DNA of 64,000 bases, taken from NCBI GenBank assembly GCA_964596345.1, contig CAZQSZ010000006.1, positions 124,001-188,000 of the forward strand, read 5' to 3'. Source of the stretch: CADEDV01 sp964596345. GTDB lineage: Bacteria; Bacteroidota; Bacteroidia; Chitinophagales; Chitinophagaceae. The translations under genes were made by a program, and so were the position numbers. The first letter of the stretch is position 1. Each line of letters opens with the position of its first letter. The notes beneath the pieces were generated by a model. It worked only from the letters and a program-made list of their open reading frames with translations, was not told where the DNA came from and ran no database searches. Positions 35,237 to 43,051 of this stretch are shown one piece after another.

Positions 35237-35590
35237 ATGCCGTTTAAATTTGAAAATTTAAAGATCTGGCAAAAAGCTTTTGACCTCAGTGATGCTATCC
35301 ATGGCTGTGCATTACAATTCCCGAAGATTGAATTATTCAGTCTTTGTTCCCAAATAAAAAGAGCCGCTGATTCAGTAGTATTAAATATATGCGAAGGCAG
35401 TACCGGTCTGTCCAATGCAGAATTTGCAAGATTCCTGAATATCTCCCTGCGTTCGGCAATTGAAGTGGTGGGCTGCCTGATGTTGGCCCGCAAAAGGAAC
35501 TACCTGGACGAAGAAACATATAAGCGGCTTTATGATGAATACGATCATCTTTGCCGGATGATCACCAAATTCAGAGACTCCTTACCCTGA
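35237..35590 (+). CDS. Four-helix bundle protein (23S rRNA intervening-sequence protein type)
   Basis: Protein of 117 residues of the S23/IVS-encoded family, which forms pentameric four-helix bundles. Motifs: FENLKIWQKAFDLSDAIHG, the KRAADSVVLNICEGSTGLSNAEFARFLNISLRSAIEV block (pattern A..V..NI.EG and FL.IS..SA.E) and a C-terminal YDEYDHLCRMITKF helix. The family occurs inside rRNA insertions and as free genes near mobile sequences; its biochemical role is unknown. The ATG at 35237 is chosen over the TTG at 35231. The gene lies exactly between two inverted microrepeats. Confidence 0.9.
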   Translation: MPFKFENLKIWQKAFDLSDAIHGCALQFPKIELFSLCSQIKRAADSVVLNICEGSTGLSNAEFARFLNISLRSAIEVVGCLMLARKRNYLDEETYKRLYDEYDHLCRMITKFRDSLP

Positions 35591-35607
35591 TTGACTCATC
35601 CCGCTGA

Positions 35608-35637
35608 CCGATGGACAATGGGCCATGGTCAATGGAC
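35608..35637. repeat. Right inverted microrepeat flanking the four-helix protein gene
   Basis: CCGATGGAC (35608-35616) and ATGGTCAATGGAC (35625-35637), the reverse complements of the two elements at 35193-35219. Confidence 0.75.
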
Positions 35638-35649
35638 AAAATAAACAGA

Positions 35650-37194
35650 ATGGAAGAGAAGAAAATATACACCGACAGCGGAATCGAAATAAAAGCTCTT
35701 TATACAGGACAACAAACTGAATTACCCGGTCAGTTTCCTTTCACCCGGGGTGTGCAACCCGATATGTACCGCGGCAAACTCTGGACCATGCGCCAGTATG
35801 CCGGTTTCTCCACGGCGGAAGAAAGTAATAAACGTTACCACTATTTATTATCCCAGGGTGTCAGCGGACTGAGTGTGGCCTTCGATCTGCCCACGCAAAT
35901 TGGTTACGACAGTGATCATGCATTATCCGAAGGCGAAGTGGGAAAAGTAGGTGTGGCGATTGACAGCATTGAAGATATCCAGACCCTGTTCAATGGTATC
36001 AAACTGGAAGAGGTCAGTACCTCCATGACCATCAATGCAACCGGTTTTATTTTGCTATCCTTTTATGTGGCCCTTGCCAAACAACAGGGTGCTGACCTGA
36101 AAAAAATTTCCGGTACCATCCAGAATGATATTCTGAAAGAATATGCTGCCAGGGGAACCTATATCTATCCTCCCAAACCTTCCATGCGCATCATCACCGA
36201 TATCTTTGAATGGTGCAGCAAAGAAGTGCCGAAGTGGAATACCATTTCAATATCCGGTTACCATATCCGGGAAGCCGGTTCTACCGCCGTACAGGAAATT
36301 GCTTTCACCCTCAGCAATGGGAAAGCCTACGTGGAAGCAGCCTTAAAAAAAGGATTAGATATAAATGTATTTGGCAAACGCCTCTCCTTCTTCTTCAATG
36401 CCCATAATAATTTGTTTGAAGAAGTGGCCAAGTTCCGGGCCGCAAGAAGAATGTGGGCGAAGATGATGAAAGACCTCGGTGCCACCGATGAAAAAGCGAT
36501 GATGCTCCGTTTTCATACCCAAACCGGTGGCAGCACACTGACAGCACAACAACCCCTCAATAATATTTCAAGGGTAACAATACAAACCTTAGCTGCCGTA
36601 CTGGGCGGCACACAATCCTTACACACCAATGGCTATGATGAAGCATTGAGCTTACCCACCGAAGAAGCCGCAAGGATCGCTTTGCGCACCCAGCAGATCG
36701 TGGCTTTTGAAAGTGGTGCTCCGGATACCGTGGATCCGCTGGCCGGTTCTTATTTCATCGAGAGCTTAACCAGCGAAGTGGAAACAGCCGCCTGGCAACT
36801 GATCCAAAAAATAGATGCGATGGGTGGCAGTGTATCCGCCATTGAACAGGGTTTTATTCAGGATGAGATTGCCCGCAGTGCTTACGAATACCAGCGTAAT
36901 ATCGAGACCGGAGAAAAGATCATTGTCGGCGTCAATAAATTCCAGGTGAAAGATGAAGCTCATATACCTATGATGAGAGTGGATGACAGCATCCGTACCG
37001 TGCAGGTGGAAAAATTAAACCGGCTGAAAAACAACCGGGACCATGCCAAAGTAGACCAATGCCTGCAGGAACTGAATGACCGTGCCGTAAGCGGGGAGAA
37101 TATTATGCCTGCCGTGGTGGATGCGGTGGAAAACAAATGTACTTTGGGTGAGATCGCCGATACCTTCCGGGAAATTTTCGGCGAATACAAATAA
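35650..37194 (+). CDS. Methylmalonyl-CoA mutase-type acyl-CoA mutase, large (substrate) subunit
   Basis: Adenosylcobalamin-dependent mutase TIM-barrel subunit, 514 residues from the ATG at 35650. Upstream in-frame ATGs lie inside the microrepeat and are rejected. Key segments: PFTRGVQPDMYRGKLWTMRQYAGF, SVAFDLPTQIGYDSDH, STSMTINATG, the ISGYHIREAGSTAVQE substrate loop and LRFHTQTGGSTLTAQQPLNN. The C-terminal B12-binding domain (DxHxxG) is absent, so a separate small subunit elsewhere must supply it. Methylmalonyl-CoA/succinyl-CoA isomerisation is likely; isobutyryl- or ethylmalonyl-type substrates cannot be excluded by eye. Confidence 0.88.
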   Translation: MEEKKIYTDSGIEIKALYTGQQTELPGQFPFTRGVQPDMYRGKLWTMRQYAGFSTAEESNKRYHYLLSQGVSGLSVAFDLPTQIGYDSDHALSEGEVGKVGVAIDSIEDIQTLFNGIKLEEVSTSMTINATGFILLSFYVALAKQQGADLKKISGTIQNDILKEYAARGTYIYPPKPSMRIITDIFEWCSKEVPKWNTISISGYHIREAGSTAVQEIAFTLSNGKAYVEAALKKGLDINVFGKRLSFFFNAHNNLFEEVAKFRAARRMWAKMMKDLGATDEKAMMLRFHTQTGGSTLTAQQPLNNISRVTIQTLAAVLGGTQSLHTNGYDEALSLPTEEAARIALRTQQIVAFESGAPDTVDPLAGSYFIESLTSEVETAAWQLIQKIDAMGGSVSAIEQGFIQDEIARSAYEYQRNIETGEKIIVGVNKFQVKDEAHIPMMRVDDSIRTVQVEKLNRLKNNRDHAKVDQCLQELNDRAVSGENIMPAVVDAVENKCTLGEIADTFREIFGEYK

Positions 37195-37217
37195 TTACAC
37201 GGGATCATTACCAAAAC

Positions 37218-37253
37218 AAAAGGGTGATGCATTTTATTGCATCACCCCTTTTT
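37218..37253. terminator. Bidirectional terminator after the mutase gene
   Basis: Long stem AAAAGGGTGATGCA/TGCATCACCCCTTTT (one unpaired base) between convergent genes. Confidence 0.85.
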
Positions 37254-37294
37254 AATAGCCAGTGTTCTTTTATATATATTTTGGTTTGCCTTTC

Positions 37295-37675
37295 TTACAT
37301 CCACTTGCTGAGAAAGCGGTTGAACTCATGCCGCATTTCATTGATCACTTTTTCCAGGTCCTGGTATTCATCGGCTAATTCTTTTTCAATACCCAGCCGT
37401 TCTGTTTCCACCCGGCCACCATGCGTTGAGCTTTGTACACTCAGTTCATGTACATGACTTTTTATTTTATGTTTCAGGTCGTGAATATTGTTTTGCTGCA
37501 CGACAAACTGGTTCTGGAAATGTTCTATATCCTGGCGGGCTTCAAAACTGCTGTTCTTCGCTGCCACTTCCACTAATCTTTTTTCCAGGATATCAATATC
37601 TTCTTTATAAAAATTCAATCCCCGCAGCGCTTCATCGTGCAGGTTCTCCATTTTGGTGATACTTGTGTAGCTCAT
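37295..37675 (-). CDS. Coiled-coil protein of unknown function
   Basis: Protein of 126 residues, almost wholly helical with heptad-like spacing (LHDEALRGLNFYKEDIDILEKRLVEV; VQQNNIHDLKHKIKSHVHELS; ELADEYQDLEKVINEMRHEFNRF). Rich in Glu, Lys and His, no signal peptide and no membrane helix. Probably a cytosolic coiled-coil; family not recognised, though similar short proteins are frequent in Chitinophagaceae as I recall. Upstream of it on the same strand is the glnS gene, 254 bases away with a terminator between. Confidence 0.7.
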   Translation of the reverse strand: MSYTSITKMENLHDEALRGLNFYKEDIDILEKRLVEVAAKNSSFEARQDIEHFQNQFVVQQNNIHDLKHKIKSHVHELSVQSSTHGGRVETERLGIEKELADEYQDLEKVINEMRHEFNRFLSKWM

Positions 37676-37793
37676 GATTGATAAGTTTTATCCGAAGCTA
37701 ATACGCTTACACAATTGTCCCTATGATTAAGATCAGCAAAAAAGAGCCGGCTGCCTGATTTTCCTCCACCCTTCATTTAGCAGCCAACAAAAA

Positions 37794-37815
37794 AAGCATC
37801 CCGCCAGGGATGCTT
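37794..37815 (-). terminator. Terminator of glnS
   Basis: Stem AAGCATCCC/GGGATGCTT with a 4-base loop and a T-rich run on the minus strand, 114 bases after the stop. Confidence 0.75.
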
Positions 37816-37839
37816 CAATACTATAATAAATCTGCAATG

Positions 37840-37928
37840 TTCAAGTCCCAATTACCAATTACCAACTCCTGGCTAATGACTAACCACTCCCGACTAAAGA
37901 CTATCGACTCCAGACTATCGACTCCTAA
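37840..37928. repeat. GACTATCGACTCC-type microrepeat at the 3' end of glnS
   Basis: Two copies of GACTATCGACTCC plus degenerate GACTAACCACTCCC and CAATTACCAATTACCAACTCC units, directly abutting the glnS stop codon. Confidence 0.7.
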
Positions 37929-39605
37929 CTACCCTTTCTTACTCTCCTTCGCCCACGCATCTTTCAATCCCACCGTCCGGTTAAAGATCATGCCGCTGGC
38001 ACTGCTGTCTTTATCTAAGCAGAAATATCCTTTGCGTAAAAACTGGTAACGATCCTCAAACTTCGCCGTCTTCAGTGCCGGTTCTGCAAACGCAGTCGTC
38101 ACCACTTTCAATGAATCCGGGTTCAGGTAGTCTTTAAAATCGCCTTCCTCATCCGTCGGGTCTTCCACTTTGAACAGGCGGTCATATTCCCGTACTTCGA
38201 TGCTGATCGCATGTTTCCGGCTCACCCAGTGCAGCGTACCTTTTACATGGATACCCGATGTATCATGACCACTTTTACTTTCCGGGATATACGTACAATG
38301 TAGTTCCGTCACTTTACCATCCGCATCTTTGATCACTTCATTGCATTGGATGATATAAGCACTCTTCAGCCGCACCATTTGTCCCGGTGCCAGGCGGAAA
38401 TATTTCTTCGGCGGGTTCTCCATAAAATCTTCCCGTTCGATATACAGTTCATTCGAGAATGGAATATCCCGCAGGCCGCTGTTCGGGTCTTCGGGATTAT
38501 TCTCGCTGGTCAGTATTTCTTCATCACCGGTATAATTGGTAATAACCACTTTCACCGGGTCAAACACCACCATTCTTCGTAAGGCGATCCGGTTCAAATG
38601 TTCCCGCACAAAAAATTCCAGCAAGCCGATATCCACCGTGTTCTCTCTTTTCGCAATACCGATCCGGTCGCAAAACTCACGGATCGCTTCGGGAGTATAA
38701 CCCCGGCGGCGCATCCCGCTGATCGTCGGCATCCGCGGATCATCCCAGCCCACCACCTGTTTCTCATTCACCAATTGCAACAGTTTTCGTTTGCTGGTCA
38801 CGGTATAGTTCAGGTTGCGGCGGGCAAACTCGTATTGGTGCGATGGATATATTTCTAATTGTTGGATCAGCCAGTTGTACAGCTCCCGGTGCGGCACAAA
38901 CTCCAGCGTACAAATGGAGTGAGTGATATTCTCGATACTATCACTTTGCCCGTGGGCAAAATCATACATCGGGTAGATACACCATTTGTCTCCGGTGCGG
39001 TGGTGATGGGCATGTTTGATGCGGTACAGGATCGGGTCCCGCATCAGCATATTGATATGCGCCATATCTATTTTGGCCCGCAGGGTGCGGCTGCCATCGG
39101 GAAATGCACCAGCCTTCATTTGGGCAAACAGGTCCAGGTTCTCTTCTATGGAACGGTTGCGGTAGGGACTGTCTTTGCCCGGCTCCGTCGGTGTACCCTT
39201 CATTGCGGCAATTTCTTCCGCCGTGCTGTCATCCACATACGCCAGGTTCTTTTGAATCAGCTTCACAGCAAATGCATAGAACTGGTCAAAATAATCCGAG
39301 GCATAGAGTTCATGTTTCCATTCAAAGCCCAGCCAGCGGATATCATCCTTGATGCTTTCCACGTATTCGGTTTCTTCCGTCACCGGGTTGGTATCATCAA
39401 ACCGCAGGTTGGTATAGCCGGGGTATTTTTTGGTAAGCCCGAAATTGAGACAGATGCTGCTGGCATGACCGATATGCAGGTAGCCATTTGGCTCAGGCGG
39501 AAAACGGGTAATGATCTGCTGGTACCTGCCGGCCTGCAGGTCTTCTTCAATGATTTCCTCCAGGAAATTGAGGCTGCGTTCTTCTTTGTTAACTGCTTCT
39601 GACAT
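37929..39605 (-). CDS. glnS: Glutaminyl-tRNA synthetase
   Basis: Class I aminoacyl-tRNA synthetase of 558 residues that charges tRNA-Gln directly. The HIGH motif is seen in FPPEPNGYLHIGHASSICLNFG, the KMSKS-type loop as VTSKRKLLQLV, and the GlnRS-specific IDMAHINMLMRDPILYRI and the DWDDPRMPTISGMRRRGY-type segment (here GWDDPRMPTISGMRRRG). The C-terminal beta-barrel anticodon domain is complete (IEREDFMENPPKKYFRL onward, GMIFNRTVGLKDAW at the end). Length matches the family. A 247-residue frame on the opposite strand is a shadow. Confidence 0.96.
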   Translation of the reverse strand: MSEAVNKEERSLNFLEEIIEEDLQAGRYQQIITRFPPEPNGYLHIGHASSICLNFGLTKKYPGYTNLRFDDTNPVTEETEYVESIKDDIRWLGFEWKHELYASDYFDQFYAFAVKLIQKNLAYVDDSTAEEIAAMKGTPTEPGKDSPYRNRSIEENLDLFAQMKAGAFPDGSRTLRAKIDMAHINMLMRDPILYRIKHAHHHRTGDKWCIYPMYDFAHGQSDSIENITHSICTLEFVPHRELYNWLIQQLEIYPSHQYEFARRNLNYTVTSKRKLLQLVNEKQVVGWDDPRMPTISGMRRRGYTPEAIREFCDRIGIAKRENTVDIGLLEFFVREHLNRIALRRMVVFDPVKVVITNYTGDEEILTSENNPEDPNSGLRDIPFSNELYIEREDFMENPPKKYFRLAPGQMVRLKSAYIIQCNEVIKDADGKVTELHCTYIPESKSGHDTSGIHVKGTLHWVSRKHAISIEVREYDRLFKVEDPTDEEGDFKDYLNPDSLKVVTTAFAEPALKTAKFEDRYQFLRKGYFCLDKDSSASGMIFNRTVGLKDAWAKESKKG

Positions 39606-40070
39606 AGGGAGGCGAAGATACGAAACGAAGCCCGAAGGCAGATACGGGAAAGGATTGCAAAAACAGGGATTTTAAGGGGTTAGCCAGTTGCAGTGCATAG
39701 AACATAACCTGTTGCGCCTGCCCTGAATTCAGGCGAAGCATATAATTCAGGGTCGCTCCGTTCATCGTTCGGTTCTTTACTCAGCAATCCGCAGGGTATT
39801 CGTCCCCTCCCGGGAGGGGCGGCAGCCACCACCAATAAAAAGCTCTTCAGTGGGGGTGGGTAAATAAGACCGTATTACCCCAAAAAATTCCGTCTTTTAA
39901 CGGATAAAGAATTGAAAGAAGAATTGTACACTTGCTGGATAAAATAAGATCGGATTGTCCTAACGACAACCTGCCTGCCGGAAGGCAGGTACAAAAAGTA
40001 TAACATTAAAAGACTGATTTCCAACAGCTGTATTTTTTTGTACCTTATATATAATAACATCAATCTACGT
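39606..40070. other. Repeat- and hairpin-rich intergenic stretch before the accessory island
   Basis: No credible gene. It contains a CCCTGAATT/AATTCAGGG inverted repeat (39721-39752), a perfect 16-bp palindrome CCCCTCCCGGGAGGGG (39804-39819), a CCTGCC/GGCAGG hairpin (39970-39989) and a GGTACAAAAA/TTTTTGTACC inverted repeat (39988-40044). Base composition turns sharply AT-rich from about 40000. Confidence 0.7.
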
Positions 40071-40080
40071 GTTGGGCGAA
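40071..40080. repeat. Left end of cassette unit 1
   Basis: GTTGGGCGAA; perfectly complementary to TTCGCCCAAC at 40995-41004 after the TIR gene. GTTGGGC fits the integron core-site pattern GTTRRRY. Confidence 0.65.
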
Positions 40081-40100
40081 AATTTTAAACAGCATTACAA

Positions 40101-40991
40101 TTGGCAAAAATATTTATATCACATAGCTCCAGAGACAAAAGATTCGTTAGGACACTAAAAGAAGACCTAAATGAAAATAATATTGAGACCTGGTTTGATG
40201 AAGACCAACTCGACATTGGAGACAGCTTAATTGAAAAAATTGAAAGCTCCCTCGAAGAATCAACACATTTCCTTATTATATTAAGCCCAAATTCAGTAAA
40301 CTCAGATTGGGTAAAGCTAGAATTGAATAAAGCTATTCAGCAAGTAAGCAAAAGACTAATGAATAAAATTATTCCAGTTCAGTATAGAGAGTGTGAGATA
40401 CCAAAGGAACTAAAAGGCTTAATTTATTACGATTTATCAAAAGAAGTTGTGCAAGTTGTGGAAGACAGAGTGAAATTCACAACAGATGGTTATCCAACAT
40501 TTTTGAACAAAATTATCAAGACAATTAAATCGACATCAGAAAAAAAATTTACAACTTCTGACAAACTTAAATTTCGTGAAGAACTTGAAGAAAGCGAAAA
40601 AGGAAGTTTAGCCAGAAGGGAACTAATTGCTACATTACTCTTACAAGTTGTTGTGTTTTCTACAAGTGAGACAAGAACTGAGTTTATGCAAAAAGTAATG
40701 ATAAAGTCACCATTGGACATTGGAAAAAATACACACATTAAGCCAATTTTACTTCCGAGAATACTTAAGAATATCTTTAAAGAAATAGTAATTGGACAGG
40801 AGCTAACTTTTTCATCAGAATTAGCCGAAGGAACAACCAAAGGGCATTTTGCAGGCTTTAGACGAGATGATTTAAAAATAACAATGCCTTCAAATTTGCG
40901 TCGAGAACTTAACATAACTAATGGACCTTCATATTTTATAAGATTTGACGGAAATACAAATTCCATTTCGATTTTGAGTGAAGAGGAATAA
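40101..40991 (+). CDS. TIR-domain protein
   Basis: Protein of 296 residues with TTG start at 40101; no ATG is available before the TIR motif. Residues ~1-130 form a TIR domain: KIFISHSSRDKRFVRTL (box 1), WFDEDQLDIGDSL (BB loop), HFLIILSPNSVNSDWVKLELNKA with a Trp-xxx-Glu like the NADase catalytic region, and NKIIPVQY. The remainder is unassigned; its last ~40 residues (ITMPSNLRRELNITNGPSYF.RFDG) faintly resemble an AbrB-type DNA-binding hairpin. Bacterial TIR proteins often act in anti-phage defence by degrading NAD or making signals; that role is inference. Codon use is clearly more AT-rich than the flanks, and the gene lies alone between complementary ends, consistent with transfer as a cassette. 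Confidence 0.85.
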   Translation: MAKIFISHSSRDKRFVRTLKEDLNENNIETWFDEDQLDIGDSLIEKIESSLEESTHFLIILSPNSVNSDWVKLELNKAIQQVSKRLMNKIIPVQYRECEIPKELKGLIYYDLSKEVVQVVEDRVKFTTDGYPTFLNKIIKTIKSTSEKKFTTSDKLKFREELEESEKGSLARRELIATLLLQVVVFSTSETRTEFMQKVMIKSPLDIGKNTHIKPILLPRILKNIFKEIVIGQELTFSSELAEGTTKGHFAGFRRDDLKITMPSNLRRELNITNGPSYFIRFDGNTNSISILSEEE

Positions 40992-40997
40992 ATCTTC

Positions 40998-41193
40998 GCC
41001 CAACAAAAGTATTTGCAAAAGCAGGGCTGGACATTGTAACATCAGCTAATTGCAAGCATCAGCAGCGGTTCGGGCTTGAAATTCAATGTTCAGCTTTAAT
41101 TCTTAACTTCAACAACATATTTTCAACTGGGCATTTGTACCAGGCTGAGCAATCAATGAATTCCCTGCCTTCGCAAATACTCGAACGTTGTAC
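40998..41193 (+). other. attC-like recombination site between cassette units 1 and 2
   Basis: The order matches an integron attC site. GCCCAAC (40998-41004, RYYYAAC type) is followed after 5 bases by TATTTGCAAAAGCAGGG (41010-41026). That segment pairs at 15 of 17 positions with CCCTGCCTTCGCAAATA (41163-41179). GTTGTAC (41187-41193, close to GTTRRRY) then follows after 7 bases. The site is long (196 bases). The left core matches the start of unit 1 and the right core matches the end of unit 2, as expected if the units were inserted as circles. No integrase gene is in the window. Confidence 0.55.
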
Positions 41194-41209
41194 GCAAATT
41201 AGCAGCATT

Positions 41210-41467
41210 ATGATAGATTTAAAAAAAGCAATTGAAATTGCACTTACACACATTAAAGAGATATACCCTAATGTTTCGAACTTCGAGGTTGAAGAAGTAG
41301 AAATAAGTGATGACGATTCACATTGGGCTATTACTTTGAGTATGCCTGATGAAAGAGTAAAAGGAGCATTAGCTTTATCATTAACTGGCTACCCAAAAAA
41401 ATATAAAAGCTTAAATATTGACGCAAAAACCGGTCGGGTTAGGGCTATGAAAATCCGAAATATTTAA
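41210..41467 (+). CDS. Small PepSY-like protein paired with a PIN nuclease
   Basis: Protein of 85 residues from the ATG at 41210, only 14 bases after the left end of cassette unit 2; the longer frame would run through the attC-like site and is rejected. A helix (DLKKAIEIALTHIKEIY) precedes three strands, the last reading YKSLNIDAKTGRVRAMKIR, which resembles the D..TG.V..MK ending of PepSY-type folds. Cytosolic, no signal. It ends 4 bases before the PIN gene, so the two form one unit; it could be an antitoxin, an immunity protein or an unrelated partner. Not a recognised family. Confidence 0.7.
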   Translation: MIDLKKAIEIALTHIKEIYPNVSNFEVEEVEISDDDSHWAITLSMPDERVKGALALSLTGYPKKYKSLNIDAKTGRVRAMKIRNI

Positions 41468-41471
41468 GCCT

Positions 41472-41966
41472 ATGTTAGCGCAGTCCTTCTTTAAACCCGA
41501 AACTGTCAAAGGCATTATTATTGATACGAACCTTTTATTATTATTCTTAATTGGCCTATTTGATAAAAATCAAATAGAAAAAGTTAGAAGGATAAGAACG
41601 TACTCAATTGACGACTTTGAAAAAATAATCAAGCTTATTGATTTTTATAACAAAGAAGTTACCGTTACTTCAAACATACTAACAGAAATTTGTAATTTAT
41701 CAGACGGTTTCAATATTGAATCAAAGTATGAGTTTTTTAAATTTTTAGAGGGATTTCAATCTAAACTAACAGAGCATCAAGAACCATCATATAGTATCAT
41801 TCAAAATAACCAAACCGCATTTTATAAATTTGGAATTTCAGATGCAAGTATAGTAAACCTGGCAAAAGAAAAGTATCTTGTCATTACTGACGATCTAAGC
41901 CTCTATCATTTTATTTCCTCTAAAAGCTTTGCGGCATTAAATTACAATCACTTGAGGCAACTATAA
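41472..41966 (+). CDS. PIN-domain nuclease-like protein
   Basis: Protein of 164 residues with the acidic PIN set: Asp in GIIIDTNLLLLFL (~18), Glu in NILTEICNL (~67), Asp in FGISDASIVNLAKEKYLVITDDLSLYHFI (SDAS ~122 and TDD ~138). These residues bind metal in VapC-like RNases. The spacing and the extra helical insert (~30-60) are unlike short VapC toxins. It lies directly after an 85-residue gene in the same cassette-like unit, an arrangement like a toxin-antitoxin or defence pair; activity is inference. The complementary end TGCGTACAAC begins 5 bases after its stop. Confidence 0.82.
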   Translation: MLAQSFFKPETVKGIIIDTNLLLLFLIGLFDKNQIEKVRRIRTYSIDDFEKIIKLIDFYNKEVTVTSNILTEICNLSDGFNIESKYEFFKFLEGFQSKLTEHQEPSYSIIQNNQTAFYKFGISDASIVNLAKEKYLVITDDLSLYHFISSKSFAALNYNHLRQL

Positions 41967-41970
41967 ATTC

Positions 41971-41980
41971 TGCGTACAAC
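41971..41980. repeat. Right core of cassette unit 2
   Basis: TGCGTACAAC, perfectly complementary to GTTGTACGCA at 41187-41196. The two ends enclose exactly the small protein-PIN gene pair. Confidence 0.65.
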
Positions 41981-42040
41981 ATGAACCTTTCTTTCGCAGC
42001 CGAGTCTCACCCCTGCCAGGTGGGTAGCCGTGGACCCCGT
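41978..42040 (+). repeat. Direct repeat, copy 1 (upstream of the NERD gene)
   Basis: AACATGAA-CTTT then CGCAGCCGAGTCTCACCCC-GCCAGGTG and GTGGAC. The same order recurs at 43052-43127 after the NERD gene, with one insertion and some substitutions. The similarity starts right at the AAC that closes the core of unit 2. Confidence 0.65.
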
Positions 42041-42081
42041 TCTCCGTAGTGTTCAAAAAAAGAAGAATGATGAAGGGTTGT

Positions 42082-42265
42082 GGTTAGTCTGCGACTAACC
42101 AGCAGCCTCAACGAGGCTGAGCACCTATTTCATCCCCCCGGTTCTGCAAGCTTTGTCTAAGTATCACCCACCGCAGTTTTGTAAAGCGATTATTCAATAA
42201 TTTGCATCCTGTAAAATTTTGGAACAACCTGGCAGTTCGTGTTGCTGGTGAAAAACACCAGCAAC
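42082..42265. repeat. Three perfect stem-loops in the gap before the NERD gene
   Basis: GGTTAGTC-TGC-GACTAACC (42082-42100), CAGCCTC-AAC-GAGGCTG (42103-42119) and GTTGCTGGTG-AAAAA-CACCAGCAAC (42241-42265). All arms are perfect. No gene is seen in the 41981-42333 gap. Confidence 0.75.
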
Positions 42266-42333
42266 GGCGTAAAAACCTCCGACTTAAGAAAAACCAAAAC
42301 GACACACTTTATCATTAAAATCGCAAAGCAAGA

Positions 42334-43023
42334 ATGTGGATATTTATTGGTATAGCTTCTATGGTAATCTTCATTCTCATTTTTAGGGAAATACGAGACA
42401 AAAAACTATTAGAAACTATCACAAAGCGAAATAGAGGTACAAGAACAGAAAGAGATTTAGTGTTAAAATTATTGAAGTATGGAATACCTGCACAAACCAT
42501 TTTTCACGATTTGTATGTCAAAAAGGATAATCGGAATTTTTCTCAAATTGATCTAGTAGTTGCAACGAAAGTAGGGATGATCGTAATCGAAGTAAAAGAT
42601 TATAGTGGATGGATTTTTGGAGCTGGTCATAATTCTCAATGGACTCAGGTATTAGCATATGGTAAAAGAAAATATCGTTTATACAACCCGATAATGCAAA
42701 ACAGTAAACATATTAGCGATTTAAAAAAGCAGCTCAGACAATTTGAAACTGTTCCGTTTTATTCAATTGTTGTATTCTATGGTAATTGTGTATTAAAAGA
42801 TATCAATTTTGTACCCAAGGGAACATTTCTAGTAAAATCAAATAGAGTATTAGAAGTTGTGGAAAAGCTTACGAAAAATAATGAACTTGCTCGTTATACT
42901 AACAAAAATGAAATAGTCCGCAAATTAAAAGAGGCTGTAAAAAATGGAGATGACAAAGAAATTCAAATTCAACACATCAGGAATGTCCGGGAAAGGTTAG
43001 GCAAGGATAGGATACTTGACTGA
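42334..43023 (+). CDS. NERD-domain (nuclease-related) membrane-anchored protein
   Basis: Protein of 229 residues. Residues ~2-18 (WIFIGIASMVIFILIF) form an N-terminal membrane anchor. The NERD domain (~35-150) has the restriction-endonuclease-like pattern: RGTRTERDLVLKLLKYGIP, the Asp in NFSQIDLVVATKVGMIVIEVKDYSGWIFG (Q-ID ... EVK) and a following Trp. These acidic and lysine residues match the PD-(D/E)xK core, so nuclease activity is plausible. The C-terminus is helical and charged. NERD proteins occur in plasmid and defence contexts. AT-rich composition and flanking direct repeats mark it as acquired. Confidence 0.82.
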   Translation: MWIFIGIASMVIFILIFREIRDKKLLETITKRNRGTRTERDLVLKLLKYGIPAQTIFHDLYVKKDNRNFSQIDLVVATKVGMIVIEVKDYSGWIFGAGHNSQWTQVLAYGKRKYRLYNPIMQNSKHISDLKKQLRQFETVPFYSIVVFYGNCVLKDINFVPKGTFLVKSNRVLEVVEKLTKNNELARYTNKNEIVRKLKEAVKNGDDKEIQIQHIRNVRERLGKDRILD

Positions 43024-43051
43024 CTTGAAAATATGAAAAAAGCCTTTCGCT

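Noticed and set aside
38859..39602. 247-codon frame opposite glnS
   Set aside because: Lies wholly antisense to a complete GlnRS; composition mirrors the glnS codons.
39804..39819. Perfect 16-bp palindrome as a transcription-factor operator
   Set aside because: It is pure C/G-rich repeat material like the dispersed hairpin family and no promoter lies next to it.
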